Assembly: GCA_937916355.1 (NCBI GenBank)
Contig: CALFTM010000035.1
Location: forward strand, 1 to 9,469
Direction of reading: 5' to 3'
Length of the DNA stretch: 9,469 nt
Source: an uncultured Bacteroidales bacterium
GTDB lineage: Bacteria > Bacteroidota > Bacteroidia > Bacteroidales > Paludibacteraceae
In this document: one piece after another, positions 1 to 6,607 of the stretch
How the letters are laid out: every line of letters begins with the position of its first letter
How positions within the stretch are numbered: the first letter of the stretch is position 1
Made by a program: the position numbers and the translations under genes
Notes under the pieces: generated by a model
Seen by the model: only the letters and a program-made list of their open reading frames with translations
Told to the model about the DNA's origin: nothing
Database searches by the model: none

Positions 1-1
1 T

Positions 2-583
2 CTCGGAATGGCTGTGTTCGACGAACTTGAGGCAGACTTGATTTTAGACATAACACGAAAAGTCTCTTGGGGAGATTCTTTTCGTAAAATGAGAAGAGAT
101 TCCACGTTCAGACCCAGCATGCCCAAAGGTAAAGTTAAAATCGACACCAAGATGCTTAAATTCATCAGAAATATTGCCGTTTATAACGACAGTTATAGTG
201 CGACACATCTCAATTATAGAAACTGGATAAACAAAGCATTCAACAACGATGAGGCATTTATAAAAAATAATCAGGCGAAGAAAATTTCTTCTGTGGGCAA
301 AAGAACCTACTCGACCACGCCAAGAAAAAAGAAAAAAGGCTTGAACATCACCGCAGGTATCACCGACGTGAAAAAACTGGGATATCCTTGGGGCAATCTC
401 ACTCAAAAATATTACCGACTCCCTAAATATACTGTCATGAATAAAAAGAAAAGAGTCACAAAATATTATCATGACTTCATACCGACGGCCGACGCAACGC
501 TAAAAGAGGGCTGGTACGTAAAATTTATCGGAGAGGAGGGCGAAGTAAAATTCAGGTTGAATGGCAAAATGATAAAAGAATGA
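2..583 (+). CDS. Unrecognised basic protein, possibly 5'-truncated
   Basis: I do not recognise this protein. The reading frame is already open at base 2, and the first ATG (position 8) has only 7 visible bases before it. It may therefore be the 3' part of a longer gene or a full 191-residue protein starting MAVFDELEAD. No signal peptide, membrane segment or catalytic motif is visible in the part seen. The protein is lysine/arginine-rich, with a basic patch (PRKKKKG) near residues 105-112 and a second one (MNKKKRVTKYY) near 143-153. The C-terminus looks like a compact beta-rich end (EGWYVKFIGEEGEVKFRLNG). Its stop overlaps the start of the next gene as ATGA, so the two are probably translationally coupled and belong to the same envelope-protein operon. 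A role linked to the secreted partner is inference only. Confidence 0.65.
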   Translation, partial: LGMAVFDELEADLILDITRKVSWGDSFRKMRRDSTFRPSMPKGKVKIDTKMLKFIRNIAVYNDSYSATHLNYRNWINKAFNNDEAFIKNNQAKKISSVGKRTYSTTPRKKKKGLNITAGITDVKKLGYPWGNLTQKYYRLPKYTVMNKKKRVTKYYHDFIPTADATLKEGWYVKFIGEEGEVKFRLNGKMIKE

Positions 584-1674
584 AAAGAATTTCAATCATA
601 TTACTAACACTCACCACCTGCTTTTTCTCCTTTGCAGAACAAAGAGGCGTAACCTTTGAAAAAGATGGTCTGGTATACACCATAGCATCTGAATACCAAG
701 TATGGAGGAGAGTTAAAACCGATGTCAATTGGGGAACAAAGTATGTAATAAAAAATGAAGGAGAGGTGTATGTGAGCGGAATAACCACACCAGACTCCAT
801 CGTTAAAATTCCCGCAAAAGTATCATACCCCACCTCCTACTGCAGAAATGTTGAAGACACTGCAACCTACCAAGTCTTGGGTATCGGTGAAAGTGTATTT
901 GAAGGTGCCGTGTTGAAAGATCTTATCCTCCCTTACGGATTAAAATTTATTGGAGACAGAGCATTTAGCAATATGACACTTACAAGTGGATTGTTTGTCG
1001 TCCATCAAGCCAAAAAAATGGGGGCAAACCTGTTCGATGGAATGAAAACCAAAATATTCTCCCAAGATTTGGATTTTTTAGGGCTCTTTGATAAAACATT
1101 TGAAAACAAAGAGAATCTGCCAGAAGTATACACTTCCCATCAGGGCATAAACCTTTCAGGAATCAGCATGGACAAAAGATTCTTTTATACAATAGGATCA
1201 AACATCATCAGCCGATGGCTGTCCAATAAAACAATTGCCGATATAAACGATCAGCCAAGCTCAATCGCATTAAAAATAGACCCTTACTACATATACACTA
1301 TCAAAGACTCTAAAGGTGTGAAAATCAGAATTAGACCCCGCAAAAATTTCGAAAAAATAAATTCTGACATTGATATGCTTCCTCCTTACGAGTTTGAATG
1401 CCGCAACCCTTACACTAACAAAAAGGAGGTTTTTCAAGAAGTTGCGATGAACGAAAACATCTTCAGAGGAAAGAAAAACAACGATTATTTCTACTTCACC
1501 TCAGACGGAAGACCATTAAAAGACATTGAAAGTTTGCTTGACAATTCTGGCAAAGATCCGTTTGGACGACAAGTCATTCCTGTAGAAGAATTGAAAGCAA
1601 AAAAGGAAGCTAATGAGAGAGAGAAGAAACTCGACAAGAAACTCAACGATCTGAAATCGACATTTGGATTTTAA
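580..1674 (+). CDS. Secreted BspA-type leucine-rich-repeat (LRR_5) protein
   Basis: This is a 364-residue exported protein. Residues 1-20 form a classic Sec signal peptide: MKR, a hydrophobic stretch IILLTLTTCFF, then SFA before EQ as a likely signal peptidase I site. Residues ~65-150 carry the phrase pattern of BspA-like LRR_5 repeats (GIGESVFEGAVLKDLILPYGLKFIGDRAF), but only about two repeats are evident, fewer than in typical BspA surface proteins. The rest (~150-340) matches nothing I know. It ends in a charged, probably helical or coiled-coil tail rich in Lys/Glu (ELKAKKEANEREKKLDKKL). LRR_5 proteins in Bacteroidales are usually surface or periplasmic binding proteins. The ATG overlaps the stop of the upstream gene (ATGA), and the lipoprotein gene follows after 26 bp, which points to one transcript. 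The ligand is unknown. Confidence 0.8.
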   Translation: MKRISIILLTLTTCFFSFAEQRGVTFEKDGLVYTIASEYQVWRRVKTDVNWGTKYVIKNEGEVYVSGITTPDSIVKIPAKVSYPTSYCRNVEDTATYQVLGIGESVFEGAVLKDLILPYGLKFIGDRAFSNMTLTSGLFVVHQAKKMGANLFDGMKTKIFSQDLDFLGLFDKTFENKENLPEVYTSHQGINLSGISMDKRFFYTIGSNIISRWLSNKTIADINDQPSSIALKIDPYYIYTIKDSKGVKIRIRPRKNFEKINSDIDMLPPYEFECRNPYTNKKEVFQEVAMNENIFRGKKNNDYFYFTSDGRPLKDIESLLDNSGKDPFGRQVIPVEELKAKKEANEREKKLDKKLNDLKSTFGF

Positions 1675-1700
1675 AATAGATAACAATTAAAATAAAAATT

Positions 1701-4478
1701 ATGGCAAATATTAAATCTTGGATATTGGGGACGATTGCCGCATGCTCGACAATGTTCATAAGTTGTAACAACCCAAAGGAAAATTTAAGCAGTTGCGAAG
1801 ATTATGTTTTCTCCGACTCTGTTTCTAACAGCCATGTCTATGGTTTTGTGTATGATGCGGACGGAAACACATTGGCTAATGTGTTGGTGACAAGCGGAAA
1901 AGACACTGCCGTCTCTGACGAAAGTGGTGTTTACTCTCTCGAAAAGTGCCATACCGTAAACGGAAGGTGCGTTATCAAATTTGAAGACAACAACTACTTC
2001 TCTGCAATCCGCACCGCGAACATCGAAGAGGGAGAGGCAAGGGTTGACGCAATATTAATGCCTCAAGACATCAAAGAGGGAGTGACGGATGTCTCTACTT
2101 TTCAAAACAGCAATGGCACAACAATCAAAATCGGAAAAATGGAGATTGCCATTCCTGCCAACGCTTTGGTCTATGAGAACGACGGAAAGCCTTTCAATGG
2201 CACCGTATTTGCCAGCGCTTACTATTTGAACCCGAACTCGGAAAACTTCACAAAAGAGATGCCGGGCGGAGACATGAGCGGAGTGACTTCTGACGGGAAG
2301 AGCGTGATTCTCCTATCGTACGGAATGGTGGAAATCACGATGAAAGATTCCCTCAACCAAAAACTGCAGCTGAAGGATGGCGCAGAAAGCACTTTGACAT
2401 TCCCGACTCCGGAAGGATTCACAGAAGAACAGAAGCATAATGAAATTCCGCTATGGTATTTCGACGAGGGAAAAGGCACTTGGATAGAGGAAGGTATCGC
2501 CACAAAAGCCGGCGACACCTACTCCGGAAAAATAAAACATTTCTCATGGCACAATCTTGACTATCCGTTGATGAGAGCCACTATCTGCGGACAAGTGACA
2601 AATAAGAATGGCACTCCATTGCCTAACGTGTTGGTCACAATTTCCCAAACAAGCGCACGTACGGATAAAAACGGTAATTACTGCGCGTACGTCCCAAAAA
2701 ACACTCCGGTCTTTGTCACTGTAAAGCCTTCCGACTATGCCAATTGCCCAAACATTCCAATTTATAATGTGGACGGATTAGAGGCTACAACAACTATCTA
2801 TCAAGATATTGTACTTCCTAATATGCCATCCATTCATGGTATAGTCACAGACAAGAAGCAAGGAAATGCTCTTTACGGCATAAAAGTATGCACAGACAAA
2901 ACGTCTACAGTAACAAATAATTCAGGAGAATACACCATCTACCATAATGGCAATGGTCCATTCACCTTGTTTGTGGAAAAATTAACAATCCAAAAAACAG
3001 AGAAGATAGAGTACAAATTCAAGAACCCTTCGGAGATTGATGAGAACAAAAGTTATGATTTTGCGATAACACGTCCAATTAATGTCTGGGGATCTGTTAG
3101 CTACTCAAACAATAAAAGACGTAACAAAAGCGTATCAGTCACAGCCCTTATCGACAACACGGAATATAAAACAAAAACGTCAGCATCTGGCTATTTTTCA
3201 TTCCATTCCGACCCAGATGTGGAGGAAATCACAGCATACGTCAGTGCGAGCGACGGCTTAGGTGTGGAATCTAACAGAGTGACCAAAAAACTTAATGACA
3301 ATTACAGTTATTATTACATTCCTAAAATTATAGTTCCGACCGGTATTTCTGTAAGAGGTTACGTGAAGAACACTTGTGGAATCTCAAAAGCCAACATTTC
3401 AATTGAATTAGGAAAGGGAAAGAATAAAAAGACTTTTTCTGAATATACTGCGTATGGATATTTCGACATAGATCTTCCTGTAAACATGGCTGGCTCTAAG
3501 GCTAAAGTCAAAATTAATTGCCAAGGAAAGAAAATAACTAAAAAAATCGACCTTGACAAAGATGACATTGATTTAGGCTCTATCGAATTCTGTTCTGGCG
3601 AAAAACCGGAGCCGGACTGCATATATGCCGTCATTGGAGAAAAGATCGTCAAGTTTGACACAAAAAAGGACAGATACACGGAAATGTTCCAGAAAAACAA
3701 TCAAACTTCAGCGCACAAGTATCAAGCATGGTACAAAAGTCCGGAACACAACGCCACCCTGATTCTTGAGATAATAACATATCCTAAGACTTTTAGCAAA
3801 TCACACAAGCTTTCCGTATATCTTGTTTCTGATGAAATCTCAGCCTCCAGAAATAACATCTACGCTCCTAAAAGCAAGGAGAACATATATGAGTTCAAAA
3901 CTGACTTTGAACTATACAACGACAAAATTGAAAGTGAGGAAGATGAGGATGAAGTTTATTTGTATGGTTCAGCCAGCATTATGAACAAAAGCGTTACAGA
4001 CAATATCAAATCGGCATACATAGACAAACAATTAAGTTCAAAAGCAACAAGTATTCTTGTCGGGAAATCTAATTCTACTGAATTTCTGACGTTGACGCTT
4101 CCTAAAAATGCAACGAAAGAATCCGAAAAATCGTTGAAAAAGAACGGATTCATAGAGAAAACCTCATTCTTAGACGATGAAGGACGATTCGTTTCCATCA
4201 ATCTTCAAGACAATGCGGAGGCTTTGATACGAAGGAACAAAGACAACACATCCGATATGACCATATTGACACGAGAAGGGATTGGTAAAGAACCTCTTTA
4301 CAACTGTTGGAAGGTGGATTTCCAAAACTCATCGCTGAAAGGCAAAGGCAAGTCTGTGGACTATCTTTGGAAGAACGAGGCAGACATAGCCCAGCTTGTC
4401 ATGTTTGGACCTATAATGGGTGTCAAGTTCACAAAGACTGACATAACAGAAGAGAAATGTGGCTGCACCACAAAATAA
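1701..4478 (+). CDS. Large lipoprotein with CILP/FAM171-like segment and carboxypeptidase-regulatory-like repeats
   Basis: This is a 925-residue predicted lipoprotein. The N-terminus has a hydrophobic signal and a lipobox FISC with the acylated Cys at residue 22, so it should be anchored in the inner or outer membrane. About five beta-sandwich repeats of the CarboxypepD_reg type start near residues 45 (VYGFVYDADGNTLANVLV), 293 (ICGQVTNKNGTPLPNVLV), 376 (IHGIVTDKKQGNALYGIKV), 460 (VWGSVSY) and 549 (VRGYVKN). Each shows the G-x-V ... V ... G-x-Y/F pattern; the last two are weaker. Between repeats 1 and 2 (~130-290) lies a segment with IPANALV, a GTV strand, the phrase SYGMVEI and PLWYFDEGKGTWIEEG, resembling the domain found in CILP/FAM171-like proteins. 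Residues ~635-925 are an unrecognised C-terminal region with an acidic stretch (ESEEDEDEVY). No enzymatic motif is seen, and a structural, adhesive or ligand-binding role is inferred. The gene is last in its operon and is followed by a terminator. Confidence 0.82.
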   Translation: MANIKSWILGTIAACSTMFISCNNPKENLSSCEDYVFSDSVSNSHVYGFVYDADGNTLANVLVTSGKDTAVSDESGVYSLEKCHTVNGRCVIKFEDNNYFSAIRTANIEEGEARVDAILMPQDIKEGVTDVSTFQNSNGTTIKIGKMEIAIPANALVYENDGKPFNGTVFASAYYLNPNSENFTKEMPGGDMSGVTSDGKSVILLSYGMVEITMKDSLNQKLQLKDGAESTLTFPTPEGFTEEQKHNEIPLWYFDEGKGTWIEEGIATKAGDTYSGKIKHFSWHNLDYPLMRATICGQVTNKNGTPLPNVLVTISQTSARTDKNGNYCAYVPKNTPVFVTVKPSDYANCPNIPIYNVDGLEATTTIYQDIVLPNMPSIHGIVTDKKQGNALYGIKVCTDKTSTVTNNSGEYTIYHNGNGPFTLFVEKLTIQKTEKIEYKFKNPSEIDENKSYDFAITRPINVWGSVSYSNNKRRNKSVSVTALIDNTEYKTKTSASGYFSFHSDPDVEEITAYVSASDGLGVESNRVTKKLNDNYSYYYIPKIIVPTGISVRGYVKNTCGISKANISIELGKGKNKKTFSEYTAYGYFDIDLPVNMAGSKAKVKINCQGKKITKKIDLDKDDIDLGSIEFCSGEKPEPDCIYAVIGEKIVKFDTKKDRYTEMFQKNNQTSAHKYQAWYKSPEHNATLILEIITYPKTFSKSHKLSVYLVSDEISASRNNIYAPKSKENIYEFKTDFELYNDKIESEEDEDEVYLYGSASIMNKSVTDNIKSAYIDKQLSSKATSILVGKSNSTEFLTLTLPKNATKESEKSLKKNGFIEKTSFLDDEGRFVSINLQDNAEALIRRNKDNTSDMTILTREGIGKEPLYNCWKVDFQNSSLKGKGKSVDYLWKNEADIAQLVMFGPIMGVKFTKTDITEEKCGCTTK

Positions 4479-4491
4479 AATTGGTTGATTG

Positions 4492-4518
4492 AAAAAGGAG
4501 GCTTCGGTCTCCTTTTTT
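4492..4518 (+). terminator. Intrinsic terminator with UUCG tetraloop
   Basis: The sequence forms a hairpin with an 11-bp stem (AAAAAGGAGGC paired to GTCTCCTTTTT, with one G-U wobble) capped by a C(TTCG)G tetraloop and ending in a six-T run. It lies 13 bp after the lipoprotein stop and closes the envelope operon. Because the stem includes A and T tracts on both sides, it could also terminate weakly from the other strand, but no converging gene is present. Confidence 0.93.
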
Positions 4519-4596
4519 ACTTCTCCCTTGCAACGTTTCACTTCTCTACGGACAATCCGACAAAAGCCACTTTTTTTTCAATTGAGATTTTTAGTT

Positions 4597-4611
4597 GTGT
4601 ATTTTTTACAC
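4597..4611. promoter_or_regulatory. Second palindromic operator candidate upstream of the -33 element
   Basis: GTGTA-ttttt-TACAC is a 15-bp inverted repeat whose right arm reads TTTACAC, the same heptamer that recurs at 4632-4638 in the spacer palindrome. The centres of the two palindromes are 27 bp apart. Paired, related sites bracketing the -33 element suggest cooperative binding of one regulator. The arms are short and the region is AT-rich, so the confidence is moderate. Confidence 0.45.
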
Positions 4612-4616
4612 TTTTA

Positions 4617-4648
4617 TTTGATCATGTAAAATTTACACATTATATTTG
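4617..4648 (+). promoter_or_regulatory. Bacteroidetes-type promoter of the Nudix regulator operon
   Basis: A -33 element TTTG (4617-4620) is followed after exactly 20 bp by TATATTTG (4641-4648), a perfect fit to the Bacteroides -7 consensus TAnnTTTG used by the primary sigma factor. The downstream ATG at 4667 leaves room for a short leader. The spacer contains a palindrome at 4625-4637, so a protein bound there would block RNA polymerase. Confidence 0.85.
4625..4637. promoter_or_regulatory. Palindromic operator candidate within the promoter spacer
   Basis: TGTAAAATTTACA is a perfect inverted repeat (6-bp arms around one central base) lying between the -33 and -7 elements. It precedes a gene for a Nudix/winged-helix regulator, a family that binds AT-rich palindromes, so it is the natural candidate for autoregulation. 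Binding by this protein is inferred from position and symmetry. Confidence 0.65.
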
Positions 4649-4666
4649 CGCTATAATTACGACAAT

Positions 4667-5377
4667 ATGGAGAATAAAATTTATACATACAAATACCAAC
4701 ACCCGGCCGTAGCGACAGACTGTGTCGTCTTTGGGTATGATGGAAAGAACTTGCATGTGCTATTGATCGAAAGAGGAATAGACCCTTTCAAAGGCTCATG
4801 GGCTCTCCCCGGAGGATTTTTGAAAATGGACGAGACGGTTGAAGAGTGTGCGCAAAGGGAGTTGCAGGAAGAGACGAATGTAAAAAATATTTATCTGGAA
4901 CAATTCCATGTCTTTAGCGCAGTGGATCGTGATCCTCGTGAACGAATCCTATCAGTCTCATTTTTAGCTTTGGTACGCAAATCGGAATTCAAACTGATTG
5001 CTGGCGATGATGCAGCAAAGGCTGAATGGTTTGAAATCAACAACCTACCCTCTTTGGCTTTTGACCATAAAGAGATTATCGAATTGGCAAAAAACAAGTT
5101 GCAACAGATTCTTAGTTACAAGCCAATCGCCTTTCAACTTTTGGACAAGACTTTTATCATGAGCGAACTCCAACGATTATATGAGTTGATCAACGAGACG
5201 GAGTATGACAGAAGAAATTTTCACAAAAAAATGTTGGCGACAAGCTTGTTTGACGATGAGGGGTTATGCAAGACCCCTATGCAATGCAGAGCACCACAAA
5301 TGTACTCATTCAACGAGGAGAGATACAAAGAACAGGTGAAGAATAAAACGATAAAGAAATATCCTTTTGATTTTTAA
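4667..5377 (+). CDS. NrtR/AraR-type Nudix-winged-helix transcriptional regulator
   Basis: This 236-residue protein has the two-domain layout of Nudix-related transcription regulators. Residues ~10-145 form a Nudix domain with the box at 50-72, G-x5-E-x7-RELQEETNV. The REL-x-EE catalytic core is intact, but the usual Gly near the end of the box is Asn71, so hydrolase activity is uncertain. Residues ~155-200 (TFIMSELQRLYELIN, then DRRNFHKKML) match the C-terminal winged helix typical of NrtR and AraR proteins. Family members repress NAD-salvage, ADP-ribose or sugar genes and release DNA when ADP-ribose or a sugar ligand binds. I chose ATG 4667, since it fits the promoter at 4617-4648; a TTG seven codons upstream overlaps the -7 box. 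The ADP-ribosylglycohydrolase gene follows after 10 nt, which favours an ADP-ribose-responsive role over a sugar one. Confidence 0.88.
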   Translation: MENKIYTYKYQHPAVATDCVVFGYDGKNLHVLLIERGIDPFKGSWALPGGFLKMDETVEECAQRELQEETNVKNIYLEQFHVFSAVDRDPRERILSVSFLALVRKSEFKLIAGDDAAKAEWFEINNLPSLAFDHKEIIELAKNKLQQILSYKPIAFQLLDKTFIMSELQRLYELINETEYDRRNFHKKMLATSLFDDEGLCKTPMQCRAPQMYSFNEERYKEQVKNKTIKKYPFDF

Positions 5378-5387
5378 AAGAGAAGTT

Positions 5388-6203
5388 ATGGAGAAAAAGA
5401 GTGTTACAATATTAGGAGCGATAGCGGGAGATACCATCGGTTCTATTTATGAGTTCTGTCCGACGAAAGAATATAATTTTCCACTTTGGGATGAGAGGAT
5501 GGAGTACACAGATGATTCGATCATGACCATTGCAGTTGCCGATTGGATTTTGTCCGACCCTCAATTGAGCCACAACGGATTAGCGAAAAAAATGAGGTAT
5601 TGGGGAAACAAGTACCGGTATCCTATGGGAAGTTACGGAGGAACTTTTTCGGCATGGTTGAATAGAGAGGAGATGGGACCCTATAATTCATGGGGCAATG
5701 GTTCTGCCATGAGGGTTTCCCCGGTCGGTTTTGCGTTCGACTCACTGGAGGAGACGCTAAGGGTGGCAAAAATATCGGCAGAAATCACCCACAACCACCC
5801 TGAAGGCATCAAAGGTGCGCAAGCCACTGCTGCCGCTATCTACATGGCGAGGAGTGGAAAAAGCAAGACTGAAATGAAAGAGTATATTTCACAAAAATTC
5901 GGATACAACTTAAATTACTCCAGTGATGACATCCGAGACCATTATAGTTTTGAAGCAAGTTGTCAGGAGACTGTTCCGCAATCCTTGGTAGCCTTCTTCG
6001 ACAGCAAAGACTACGAAGATGCCATCAGACTGACAATCTCCTTAGGGGGTGATGCCGATACGATGGGAGCAATAACCGGTGCGGTTGCGGCAGCCTACTA
6101 CAAAGAAGTCGACACAAATATCATAAACTTCACATTAGGCAAACTACCAGAAGATCTACGAAAGATCGTTGAGAGGTTTGAAGAACGTCATAAAATTTCA
6201 TAA
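5388..6203 (+). CDS. ADP-ribosylglycohydrolase (DraG/ARH family)
   Basis: This 271-residue cytoplasmic enzyme would cleave ADP-ribose from modified proteins or small ADP-ribosyl conjugates. Family hallmarks are visible in order: GAIAGDTIGS at 10-19, the ligand-side Glu in YEF (residue 22), the metal-binding TDD at 41-43, NGSAMRVSPVG, the THNHPEGIKGAQA segment, and the second metal-binding motif GGDADTMG at 220-227 with Asp222, Asp224 and Thr225. All expected catalytic ligands are present, so it is probably active. The ATG at 5388 is preferred over a TTG at 5367 that overlaps the previous gene, because the family begins close to the GAIAGD motif. It is the second gene of the Nudix-regulator operon and probably under the same promoter. 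No partner ADP-ribosyltransferase gene is seen in the window, so its substrate is unknown. No clear terminator follows. Confidence 0.92.
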   Translation: MEKKSVTILGAIAGDTIGSIYEFCPTKEYNFPLWDERMEYTDDSIMTIAVADWILSDPQLSHNGLAKKMRYWGNKYRYPMGSYGGTFSAWLNREEMGPYNSWGNGSAMRVSPVGFAFDSLEETLRVAKISAEITHNHPEGIKGAQATAAAIYMARSGKSKTEMKEYISQKFGYNLNYSSDDIRDHYSFEASCQETVPQSLVAFFDSKDYEDAIRLTISLGGDADTMGAITGAVAAAYYKEVDTNIINFTLGKLPEDLRKIVERFEERHKIS

Positions 6204-6325
6204 CGTCCCCGATTTTATTATGGGAATTTACAATGATTAAAGGCACACTGGAAAATGTTACTATAGTCGAGAAAAAACTTTTGATAAAAAAGGAGAAAAA
6301 CAGATGCGATTCCGCAGATTATAAT

Positions 6326-6333
6326 TAAATTTG
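6326..6333 (+). promoter_or_regulatory. Possible -7 element before the decayed regulator gene
   Basis: TAAATTTG matches the Bacteroides -7 consensus TAnnTTTG, a few bases before the ATG at 6340. No TTTG occurs 19-21 bp upstream, so only half a promoter is visible. It could be the remaining promoter of the degraded regulator and might still drive the downstream pair. Confidence 0.3.
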
Positions 6334-6339
6334 TGGAAA

Positions 6340-6516
6340 ATGCCAATGAATAAGTTAACAATGAAAGATTTTAATAAATTAAATATTGTATTGTTCAAAA
6401 AAAAGGAATGCGACAACAGGTGTTCCAATGAAATACCGACCTCATGGGAAGTGTTAGTAGATATTAGAAAGGTGTTAGAAACCGACACTACAGAAGTATT
6501 TTTATTATTAAAATAA
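6340..6516 (+). pseudogene. Remnant of an XRE-family helix-turn-helix regulator
   Basis: The frame encodes about 58 residues. The start (FNKLNIVLFKKK) and the second half (CSNEIPTSWEVLVDIRKVLETDTTEVFLLL) read like the two ends of a Bacteroidales XRE/Cro-type regulator, whose usual pattern is roughly NRLKxVLxEKxxTN ... WCSNxxQPSxExLxxIAxxLxVDxRELL. The middle of the domain, containing the turn and recognition helix (WLAEQLGK...TVSKW in relatives), is missing; the residues on either side meet at DN-RCSN without a frameshift. Several conserved positions are also altered (IAK to IRK, VDIRE to TDTTE). These points indicate a non-functional relic. Such small regulators often precede restriction or defence operons in Bacteroidales, and here the relic lies 91 bp before an unknown two-gene module. 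The comparison is from memory of the family; a short intact protein cannot be ruled out. Confidence 0.55.
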
Positions 6517-6525
6517 TAATAAAAA
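6499..6525. repeat. AT-only perfect inverted repeat
   Basis: TTTTTATTATT and AATAATAAAAA are perfect 11-bp arms around a 5-base loop, overlapping the stop codon of the XRE relic. It ends in an A tract rather than T on the + strand and contains no G or C, so it is a poor intrinsic terminator. It may be a weak hairpin or simply low-complexity DNA. Confidence 0.4.
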
Positions 6526-6607
6526 CGCTTAATTGTCCTAGGATTTACAATCGTGTTAGGAGTGAAGAATAAGATTTTTGGAAAAATACATTAAAAAAGT
6601 TAAGAAA

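Noticed and set aside
2222..4201. Minus-strand frames of 81-113 codons within the large lipoprotein gene
   Set aside because: They are antisense shadows of a long gene with clear repeat domains and a lipobox, and have no motifs of their own.
4485..4712. Hydrophobic + strand open frame of 75 codons
   Set aside because: It spans the UUCG terminator, both palindromes and the promoter of the Nudix gene, and overlaps that gene in another frame. Its hydrophobicity comes from T-rich regulatory DNA.
6304..6324. Six-codon frame MRFRRL preceded by AAGGAG at 6290-6295, as a possible leader peptide
   Set aside because: Strong Shine-Dalgarno boxes are not typical of Bacteroidetes, no attenuator-like pairing follows, and nothing downstream suggests arginine control. 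It is probably chance or gene-decay debris.
6261..6488. Minus-strand 75-codon open frame in the gap after the ADP-ribosylglycohydrolase gene
   Set aside because: It is antisense to the XRE relic, has no recognisable motif or credible ribosome site, and is of a length expected by chance in AT-rich DNA.
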